Source: Cochliopodium minus (Eukaryota > Discosea > Himatismenida > Cochliopodiidae). From it: a stretch of 32,534 bases of DNA. The position numbers and the translations under genes were made by a program. Every line of letters begins with the position of its first letter. The first letter of the stretch is position 1. Under the pieces are notes generated by a model that was not told the DNA's origin, did no database searches, and saw nothing but the letters and a program-made list of their open reading frames with translations. Shown one piece after another: positions 24,901 through 32,534 of this stretch. The stretch lies in the NCBI GenBank assembly GCA_024220525.1, contig JAMYWO010000127.1, forward strand, positions 1 through 32,534, written 5' to 3'.

Positions 24901-26709
24901 GTGAATAAACCATCCAGACCTCCCCCATCTCTTAACAAAACTGAAACTCCAACCAAAGAAACTCCCAAAACAGAAACACAAAAGGATACTCCCACTAAAG
25001 ATTCACCAAAAAAGGAAGAACCTTCAAAGAACAATGTACCTAGCCTTCCTGAAGTAGAAGTAATTGCTCCTTTTACTGCAGTTAAGTCTTCCCAAATGAC
25101 TATTAAAGAAGGAGAGATTTTATTTTTGGAGGACCAGACTAACTCTTCTTGGTGGATCGTCATCAACGAAGAGGGTAAAAGAGGATTTGTTCCTGCCAAA
25201 TTTTTGAAAAAGAAGGGGGAAGTTGTTGTAGAAAGTCCTCCGAAAGAGGAAGAAAATGTCAAAGATCAAAAGACAATCGAACTCGAGAAAAGAAGGGAAG
25301 AGAGAAGATTGCGTATTTTACAAGAGAAGGAAGAGGAGAACAAAAAGAATCAGAGTGGAGATAGCAATGGTAAGAATAATGTTGAAAAAGAAAAAGAAGA
25401 ACAAAACAAAAAAGAAGAGGAAAAGAAGAAACAAGAGGAGCTTAAAAAACAGCAAGAAGAACAGAAGAAGAAAGATGAGGAAAAGAAGAAACAAGAGGAG
25501 CTTAAAAAACAGCAAGAGGAGCAAAAAAAAAAGAAAGAGTTGGAAGAACAAAAGAAAAAAGAAGAGGAAAAGAAGAAACAAGAGGAACAAAAGAAAAGGG
25601 ATGAAGAAAAAAAGAAGAAAGAGTTGGAAGAACAAAAGAAAAAAGACGAGGAGAAGAAAAAGCAAGAGGAGCTTAAAAAGCAAGAAGAACAAAAGAAGAA
25701 AGAAGAGGAACAAAATAAGTCTACAACTACAACTACTTCTACTTCCACAACTAATAAAGTCGGAACAGGATCTAGGATCTCGGGACTTGCTGCAAAGATT
25801 AATCTAAATCCTATGATGATGATGGGTGGGATGCCTCCTAAGAGAGTTCAAAAGAAGGAAGAGGAGCCTGTGATTGAAGAGAAAGTCGAGAAGAACGAAG
25901 AAAGCAGTGAGGTAAAGGATGGCGACAAGCTCGTTGATGTAAGAAAATCTAGACCTAAGAGGCCAGCTACTCTTAAGAAGAAGACGATAAGAGAAATGAA
26001 TGAGAAAGAAGAAGATGAAAAAAAAGAAAGTGAGAAAGAAGAAGTGGAATCGAGTACTCCCACTTCTACGCCTAAAAGTGAAGATGAAGGTGAAAAGAAA
26101 TATCCGCCATGTCCGAAATGCAAGGTTCCGTTGTCTTTGGAAAGCGAAACTCAATACAAATGTTTGCCTTGTGATAAGACTTATGCCCGCAAAGTAAAGA
26201 TGACTTCTTCTGTTTCCCTCACTGAAAATGTGAACAAAAGAACAAGCACAAGAGAAATCAATAAAGTGGAAAGCAAAGAAACAGACAACAAAGAAAGATC
26301 CAAGACTACTCCTCCTAAAGTTGAAGTCAACACCACTTCCGCTCCAAAAAGTGAAGATGAAGGTGAAAAGAAATATCCGCCATGTCCGAAATGCAAAGTT
26401 CCGCTGTCTTTGGAAAGTGAAACTCAATACAAATGTTTGCCTTGCAACAAAAACTATGCCCGCAAAGTAAAGATGACTTCTTCTGTTTCCCTCATTGATA
26501 CTCCTACCGAAGACAAGAAAAAGAGTTTGGAAACCATCAAAGATTTCAAGAGTAGATCCAGTACTGTTACTAGTTCCAGTGTTTCTACTAAGGATTCTCC
26601 CGAAAAGAAATATCCGCCATGTCCTAAATGCAAAGTTAATTTGTCTTTGGAAAGTGAAACTCATTTGAAATGTGTTCCTTGCAACAAAACTTATTTGAGA
26701 AAGAAATAA
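21950..26709 (+). CDS. CH domain - coiled coil - SH3 - triple zinc-ribbon cytoskeletal adaptor
   Basis: Nine exons: 21950-21978, 22040-22069, 22285-22469, 22533-22684, 22747-23764, 23821-23934, 23993-24087, 24140-24581, 24641-26709; 1,377 residues. A calponin-homology domain (about 38-150: ISKWLQVVLEVELPDEKDLW, NGILLCKLVNKIKPG, KNMLQVANNIAALSKHA) suggests actin binding. Then come a coiled coil, a Pro-rich linker, and a helical region (about 368-610, FLTLDEGRRVFTYVLKN) that may resemble the SBF2/KIAA0513 region (weak call). An SH3 domain follows (about 827-890, EVIAPFTAVKSSQM, WWIVINEEGKRGFVPAKFL), then a Lys/Glu/Gln helix of about 150 residues. It ends with three CPKC-x15/16-CxPC zinc ribbons (about 1173, 1263, 1343). 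The Pro-rich linker has SRPPPPL-type SH3 ligand sites, so self-binding is possible. The first two exons are 29 and 30 nt. Confidence 0.9.
25390..25715 (+). repeat. Purine-rich coding repeat (Lys/Glu/Gln tract)
   Basis: Almost all A and G on the plus strand. It includes a near-perfect 60-base tandem unit (rows at 25421-25480 and 25481-25540 match almost base for base) and shorter degenerate copies after it. It encodes the long charged helix of the CH/SH3 protein. Length variation between strains would be expected. Confidence 0.85.
26074..26494 (+). repeat. Two 148-base direct repeats encoding zinc ribbons
   Basis: 26074-26221 and 26347-26494 are copies 273 bases (91 codons) apart with about nine differences by eye. 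Each encodes SEDEGEKKYPPCPKCKVPLS and the matching second CxPC half. A third, older ribbon copy starts near 26604. Recent internal duplication of a zinc module within the last exon is the simplest reading. Confidence 0.88.
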
Positions 26710-27128
26710 ATTAAAAATAGAAAAAATAGAAATAGAAATTAAATATAAAATAAAAAATAAAAAATAAAAATGTATTTAGATAAATTCGAAATGATCAGAA
26801 TTTTTTGAGAAAATTCAAGAGTTTTATTTCCAGAATTGCTTTAGTTAATGTTATAATATTTCACTTTGTCTTTTGTAGTCAAAGACAATAAATACTAACA
26901 AAGTTTGTTGTAGATCAAAAGAATCTCATAAAAACCATTTTCGAAATTGAAACAAATAGTTTAGAAGGCTAATTCAAAGAAAATAGAACTTATTATTTGT
27001 CTCTTTTTCTTAAAAACAATCAAAGAAACTTGAAAATTATTCAAATGCTTTTAATTTTGAAATGAATGAATAAAAAACAAATAATAAAAATAATTAAAAA
27101 AAATTAATTTTAAAAAAAAAAAAAAAAA
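26710..27128. other. Intergenic region before the GFA gene
   Basis: No gene, repeat family or RNA recognised. A short AAATAAAAAATA-rich 3' flank follows the CH/SH3 gene, and a long poly-A run lies directly before the next start codon. Confidence 0.5.
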
Positions 27129-27932
27129 ATGAGCAAATATTTTCACGAAGGCAAATGTATTTGTGGTGGAGTCCATTTTGGAGTGAAAGAGAAAATCACC
27201 TACAGAATAGAATGTCATTGTACTCAATGTAAAAAAAAAAAAGGAATCCTCGTTTAAATATATTTCAATCAAAAATTAAGACACTATAATGCCCTCTAAA
27301 ATCCCTCTTAAAATAAAGTAAATATTTAAATTTTATTTTTGTTAGGCAGAAAATTTACAGGTAAATTTGTTTTTTTTAAAAATACAATCCTAATAATTGA
27401 ACAATGATATAACAAAAAGGGTAAAAATCAAGATTGAATATTTTTTGTGGGCTTAATATCTTTGAAAAAACAGTCATTTCGCATCGGCATTGGCGAAGAT
27501 TAACGATCCAGAAAACAATTTAGAGTTTATTAACGGTGAAAAGTTTTTTTTATTCAATTTTATTTGTGAAAAATGAATTAATGTTGATTATCAATCCAAA
27601 GATAAAGAATTGAAATGGTTCAGTGAAGAAGGGAAAGATGCACAAGTATAATAAAAAATTAAAATTAAATTAAAAATAATTTTTTTATTTTAAAATTTTT
27701 AAATTATAAAAAGAGAGGATTTTGTGGGAAATGTGGGTAAATATTCAAACTCTTTAATTTAATAACTTAATTTTTATCGAAAATGTTTTTTGTTGATTTT
27801 AGTTGCTCCTTGTTTCAAAAGGGAACAGAGAGGCAGTACTATCTGGTTTTGGCAGGATGTTTGGACGTGTCTGATATTCCCAAAACGCCAAGTAAAGTTG
27901 TTTGTTTTAACGAGAAAGGAGATTATTACTAA
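27129..27932 (+). CDS. GFA/CENP-V family zinc protein
   Basis: Exons: 27129-27228, 27346-27360, 27420 (one base), 27474-27535, 27602-27645, 27714-27736, 27803-27932. Together 375 bases, 124 residues, the normal size for this family. All seven family cysteines are present: GKCICGG (C10, C12), ECHCTQC (C29, C31, C34) and GFCGKCG (C78, C81), with the conserved CRKFTG between. Family members bind two zincs; the namesake was described as a glutathione-dependent formaldehyde-activating enzyme, but most members have no proven substrate. The one-base exon is inferred because exons 27346-27360 and 27474-27535 do not join in frame, while adding G27420, which sits between AG and GT, restores Gly39 and the run TGHFASALAK. 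If that splice is wrong, the gene carries a frameshift. Confidence 0.82.
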
Positions 27933-28612
27933 AAAAAAAACATTTGAAGATCATTTCTATGAATTAATTATTTCCATTAAAAATAACAAACTTTAAAAAA
28001 GACAAAAAAAATTTTGGATTTGTCAATATTCTTTTGAAAAAAATTAATCTACAAAAACTAATTTTTTAAAAAAAATATTTAAATAATTAATAAAATTTTA
28101 TTTAATGCACTTTTTCATTTTATTTCTTTATTTCAATCAGAAAAAGAAAATGAAAAATCATTAAATATTCTGTAAAGTAAAAGTTTTGGAATTTTCAATT
28201 GTCTTTTGTTTGAAAGGAAAACTTGGAGAGAAATCAAAAAGGTTTGTATTTTCAATTTGAATTGATCTTCAAAATTCAAGTTTTTCAACAATCCAACATT
28301 TTTTCTGAGATTCTATAGTTTACTCCCAATAAAAAAATTATTCTGTCAATTTTTTTCTGTCTCAATTAGTAACTTACAATTCAATTCATAAAGAGAATGA
28401 TTTTCTATGAAAAAAATATAAAATAAAATCGACCATTTACGTTCAACTTTTGGAGAGTATCATTTGTTTCAAACAATTCATGCAATATTCTGTTATTTCC
28501 TTGCCTAAAATTTTGCCATAAGTTATAAGAAAAAAAATAAAAAAATAAAAAATTTGGGAAAACATAAATTTATTATTTATTTTCTTTTTTAAAAAAGTCT
28601 TTTGTTTAAGTT
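27933..28612. other. Intergenic region between convergent genes
   Basis: 680 bases between the GFA stop and the phospholipase B-like stop. Mostly A/T-rich 3' flank. On the minus strand at about 28515-28450, an acceptor-like TTTTAG is followed by a short frame with C-x2-C (KEITEYCMNCLKQMILSKS, then stop). It could be a relic or alternative 3' exon, but no donor joins to it. Confidence 0.4.
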
Positions 28613-31209
28613 TTATTTTTGAGAGTTTCTGCTGGTCCAAATGAAGTCGTTGGGACTTGGGCAGTGAATTTTTTCCTTAGGACCCTCCCAGAAGGCTTCC
28701 TTGGATCCTAACTTCTCGTTCATGTTATTCCAAAGTGGGACAGTAGCTGCTTGGTGTCTAAAAAAAAAAATGAAGTTAAAAAAATAAATAAATAAAATGA
28801 ATGAAAAAAAAAATAACAATAAAATAATTTAAAAAATTAATTAAAAAATTTAAAATAATTTATAAATTCTAAGAATAATTTAATGAATAAAAAATTTAAA
28901 AAAAAACAAAACCCTTTTTCGCTCAAGTGAAAGCAGTCCATAGCAAAGAAGCTCATATCAGGCCTAATTTAAATAAAAAATGAAAAAAAAAATAAAAAAT
29001 AGAAAATAAAAAAAATGAAAAAAAAAAATAAAATTTGAAAGAAAGAAATCTAAGAGTTCGCCAAAAAAAAAAAAAAAAAAAAAAATTTTGAAAGAATAGT
29101 TTGTTACGCTCCATTAAGTTGAGGAACAAAAGTTTTGGTCATGAAAGGTTGAAGAACGACAGTGAAATTGTCAGAAGTGTATTTAGGGTCGTTAGCAATT
29201 CTTCCTGCTGCTTCAACGTATGCCATTTGTAAGATGGACACTTGTTTTCTGGTTGCTGCATCACTAAAAAAAATTAAAAAATTAAAAAATAAATGAAAAA
29301 AATTCAAATATTAAAAAATAAATGAAAAAAAATTAAAATATTAAAAAATAAATAAAAAAAATAAATTTACGCAGTTCCACATTTGCATTCGAAAGCATGG
29401 AGGAGAGTGCAAAGACCACTTTTCAATTGGAAGAGTTCTAACAAAATAAACGAGATTCAAAATATATAAAATTGTGTGTTTTAAAAAAAAAAAAAAAAAT
29501 GGAAAAAAAAAAAATGATACCAGAAACATCTATTGATTTATTTTTTTAAAAAAAAGAAATGTTAAAAGCAAATTTTAATAAAGCTTTTTTGTATGCATAC
29601 CAATGACAGGGACCAAGTTGAGGATGGTGTTAGGAAAGTTAGCGGAGATATAATTGACAGCCTCTCTCAAACGAGCCTCGTAGTTAGCAGAGCTGTAGTA
29701 ATCCCAGTTGTTACATGCATCACTAATAAAAAAAAAAAATGAACATAAAAATGAAAATAAACGAAAATTAAAAAAAAGTAAATAAAAAAAAAAAAGTAAA
29801 TAAAAAAAAAAAAATAAAAATAAAAAATAAAATAAAAATAAAAATAAAATAAAATAAAAGTAAATATAAAAAAACTTTAATTGAGAATTCATTTTTACCA
29901 AAGATCATTTCCTCCAATGAAGAGAGTGAGCAATTTGTAGCTGGTTCTGAAGTTGGAAGCCTTGACCATCATGGAGTGCAAAGTGATAGCTTGGGATAAC
30001 ATGTCGGATGCGACTGCTCCGGAAACTGCTTGGTTGTAGTGAGCACCAGAGCCTTTTATGTAAAAAAAAAATAACAAATTGAAAAATGAAAATGAAAAAA
30101 AATAAATAAAACTAAACTAAAAAAGATATAAATCACAAAAAAAAAAAATCAAACAAATAAATTAAATCAATTATAAAATCATAAAAATCAAAATTAATTT
30201 TTTTTTTGTTTGTTTTTACTTGAATGTCCTCCAGTACCAGTTGAAAAACCAGTTACGTTGGCGTTGTACATCTTGATGAGATTAGGGATGGTCAAAACTC
30301 CTCCTGCGATGTTGGAGTCTCCACCGACAGACCAGGACACTCCTCTGTACTCGGTCAACATGGTCAAGACAGATTTACTCTTTGCTCCAAATGCTTTTTT
30401 GATTAAAAGTAAGAAGAAATAAGATTTTATTTTTTGTAAAAAAAAATTTTTATTAATTTACCAGCAGTAATGGAATCTCCGATTGCTTTTTTTTAAATTT
30501 ATTCATTGAAATAAAAAAATTATAAATTAATATTTAAATCATATTATTTTTTTTACCTGCCACAACATCAATCTAAAATAAGATAATATTAATTTTATGA
30601 ATTATAATAAAGAGGTTGAGAAATTTTCTTACGAATGGATATCTGACATTATGGACATTTGTTGGTGATGGCAATCCAACTCTAATAAAATTATATAGTT
30701 TATAAAAATGAAATTATGGAGCATAAATCAAAATAATTGTTTACCTATTGAACTATGATGAATTGATGAGAATGACATGTTATATTGGTAAAAGAAATGA
30801 AAATTTATTTATTTTTTACGGTTGTGCAATTGAATGGAACAATGAGTTCTCCAGGTTCATTTCCATGTTGCTTATTTTCTTTTTCCATGATTGCTGCGTG
30901 TTGTACGAGTGTTTTGTAGAATCTTACAGCTTCAGTTTGGTTTTGGATTTGGGGATAGTGTTTCTTCATTTGTTGGTATAATATCTCTGGAAATTGTTGC
31001 TATATTTAAAGAATAAATTGATGGCTTTTTTTTAAAAAAAAATATCTACGTATTCTTCGGATTTTGCAGAGTATTCATCCAACTATAAAACAAACAATGA
31101 AAATAAAACAATCAAGAAAAAATTATATTTTTTGTAAAATCTTTTTTTTTACACATAATGCACAAGAAAAAAAGAAAAGACAAATAATCAATAATGTTGG
31201 AACTTTCAT
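28613..31209 (-). CDS. Secreted phospholipase B-like SGNH/GDSL lipase
   Basis: Fourteen exons: 31209-31153, 31082-31050, 30999-30820, 30752-30745, 30681-30633, 30572-30557, 30485-30462, 30393-30220, 30052-29899, 29722-29601, 29437-29371, 29263-29108, 28963-28913, 28757-28613; 411 residues. A signal peptide (MKVPTLLIICLFFFSCALC) is followed by the phospholipase B1 pattern: VHNVRYPFIDVVA, nucleophile block AIGDSITA (Ser119), YRGVSWSVGGD, FIGGNDLCDAC (Asn229), ECKCGT, and DCFHLSEKGH with the Asp356/His359 dyad, ending LWNNM. All SGNH catalytic residues are present, so an active secreted or lysosomal lipase/phospholipase is likely. Thirteen introns, most of 50-120 bases, break 1,236 coding bases. 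Exons 4 and 6 are 8 and 16 nt, and the catalytic block is split between the 16-nt and 24-nt exons. Confidence 0.92.
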
Positions 31210-31538
31210 TCTATTCAAATTTTTTTATAATTTTTTTGAAAATTTTATATTTTATAAAAAGAGAGATTTCAAAAGAATATTCTAATCACTCATATCTTTT
31301 TTTTTAAAAAAAGCAAAAATTAGTTGAAATTCACTCTAATTTAACTGTACATTGTTCTGAGATAGCCAAATGGTTCTTATCAAAAATTTTTTTTTGTAAA
31401 AGGGCAAAATATATTTTCGAGATAAAGATTTGAGTTTAATTCTATCCCAAATCAAAAGATGTTATTATTTTAATCATATTTTGATTTGAGATAGCTTTAA
31501 TTTGTAAATATAAAAATAAAATTGCAATATATTTGAAA
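31210..31538. promoter_or_regulatory. Divergent promoter region (phospholipase B-like / FERM gene)
   Basis: 329 bases between opposite start codons. The 9-mer TGAGATAGC occurs twice on the same strand (31358-31366 and 31487-31495), and GAGATAAAG lies between them. These GATA-containing words stand out in A/T-rich DNA and could be shared control sites, which is inference only. Confidence 0.4.
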
Positions 31539-32534
31539 ATGCAAGATGATTTGCTGATCACCTTGAAATTTCCTGGAACAGTAGAAATAGAGAAGAAAGT
31601 ATTCAAAGTAAATATGAAATCGACAGGTAAATAAAGAAAGAGGAAGAAATAAATAAATTTATTCGAGAATGATGAAGAAAAACTTTGCAATTAATTTTTT
31701 TAATATCCTCTTCAAAATAATATTTGAATCAAATAATTATTTCAAATGACATACAGGATAGATACTTCAAATCAAAAAAAAATATAAATAATATATTAAT
31801 CAGCTCCAATATAAAAAATAAACAACATAATCCTTATCTAAGATCAAAATATAGAATGATTGAAAATTCATCAAGAAATATGTTCAATTTTCATTTATCA
31901 TTAATCAAGGATCTCATTTTAATAAAATATGAAACTAAATAATGAAAAAGAAAAATATAATTCATCACCTGAAGATCAAATAAATGAGGAGGAACTTTAT
32001 ATATTCCAAAATCAACAAAGAATTAAAATAATCACAAAATAATGACAATTTAATCAAAAAAAAATAAAGCCAAAGAGGTGATAGATCTCATATATTCCAC
32101 ATTGGCGCAAAAATACACAAAAGCATTGAAAGATAAAGATCTCTATGCGCTCTATCTTCCATTGGGAGCAGGAACATGGATGGAGGAAGAAGATAATCTA
32201 GAATGCTACGGCATAAAGACACAAGATGTCTTAGAATTCAGATTGAAGCCACAAATAATCAGCTTCACATACAACAAAGAAAAAAAGCAAATCTTAGTAG
32301 ACACTTGCTCTTCTGTGAAAGTTCTCTCCAAACACATTCCAGAGCAATTTAAGCTCAAAGGGAGATACGACATCACACAAAAAAGCGTCATCTTGGATCC
32401 TCATAAGACTCTCCAGGAACAGCTTCACAAAGAGAAGGATCTTCATCTTAAAAAGAGGAAATCTAAGGCATCCAATATGCTCGCCAAAACGTTTAGTACT
32501 TTAAAAGTAAATTTTTTTTCAAATTTTTTGTCAT
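31539..32534 (+). CDS. FERM (talin-like F0-F1) protein, 5' end only
   Basis: Exons 31539-31626 and 32070-32506, then a GTAAAT donor; the rest lies beyond the window. The first 174 residues hold two ubiquitin-like folds. The first starts LLITLKFPGTVEIEKKVFKV. The next part has ALYLPLGAGTWMEEEDNLEC then YGIKTQDVLEFRLKPQ, which follows the talin pattern (G-x-W-L/M-E-E, later Y-x-L-x-x-G-D-x-L-E-Y-K). The second fold follows (IISFTYNKEKKQILVDTCSS) and ends in a Lys-rich linker. This is the F0-F1 part of a FERM head, as in talin and related amoeba adaptors that bind integrin-like tails, PIP2 or Rap. Talin itself, another FERM adaptor or a multidomain GEF/GAP are all possible until the rest is seen. 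Confidence 0.78.
31627..32069 (+). other. First intron of the FERM gene (443 nt)
   Basis: The longest intron in the window. GT at 31627 and AG at 32068-32069 join the two halves of the first ubiquitin-like fold in frame (KST|AKEVIDL). It contains a 72-codon frame with no domain and A/T-rich codons, so probably not coding. Confidence 0.65.

Noticed and set aside
25256-25807. Long Lys/Arg-rich plus-strand frame and matching Phe/Leu/Ser-rich minus-strand frames
   Set aside because: They are other-frame readings of the purine-rich repeat in the CH/SH3 gene, whose own frame holds the SH3 domain and zinc ribbons.
28443-28640. Minus-strand frame with a C-x2-C pair after an acceptor-like TTTTAG
   Set aside because: Could be an alternative last exon of the lipase gene, but that gene already ends in its conserved LWNNM region with a stop and no donor leads to it.
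31724-31942. 72-codon plus-strand frame within the first FERM intron
   Set aside because: Lies inside an intron whose ends join a conserved fold in frame; codon use is like non-coding A/T-rich DNA.

Overview
The window is nuclear DNA from an AT-rich, intron-rich unicellular eukaryote, most likely an amoeboid protist. Coding parts have moderate GC. Introns and gaps are close to pure A/T. Standard stops are used (TAA and TGA both end genes). The gene set (Arf1, CAND1, RhoGEF, CH/SH3 adaptor, C2 protein, FERM protein, granulin-like and phospholipase B-like secreted proteins, PPR protein) fits an actin-driven, phagocytic cell. The visible 5S start recalls Dictyostelium 5S, but TGA use and the many tiny exons argue against a typical dictyostelid. 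I do not name a species.

Layout from left to right: 5S rRNA (cut by the edge) and U6 snRNA, both minus; Arf1 (+); CAND1 (+, nine exons); a decayed duplicate of the downstream gene pair; a nucleotidyltransferase-fold protein (+) convergent with an ankyrin-repeat gene (-, seven exons); a low-complexity Asn-rich protein (+); a 1,414-residue RBD-IQ-DH-PH-WD40-zinc finger RhoGEF (-); a PPR protein (-); a short secreted granulin-like protein (-, five exons); a C2 plus helical-repeat protein (-) divergent from a CH-coiled coil-SH3-zinc ribbon protein (+); a GFA/CENP-V-type protein (+); a secreted phospholipase B-like SGNH hydrolase (-, 14 exons); and the 5' end of a talin-like FERM protein (+), cut by the right edge.

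Gene models were built by hand by joining open frames at GT-AG sites. About 59 introns result. Phases closed exactly in every complete model and conserved motifs ran unbroken across the joins. These are predictions with no transcript support. The strongest unusual signal is micro-exons: 16 nt in CAND1, 8 nt in the RhoGEF, 8 and 16 nt in the phospholipase B gene, and an apparent single-nucleotide exon in the GFA gene that supplies the middle base of a glycine codon. Several genes bear on cytoskeleton and membrane control (Arf1, RhoGEF, CH/SH3 adaptor, C2 protein, FERM protein), but nothing in the sequence shows that they form one pathway.
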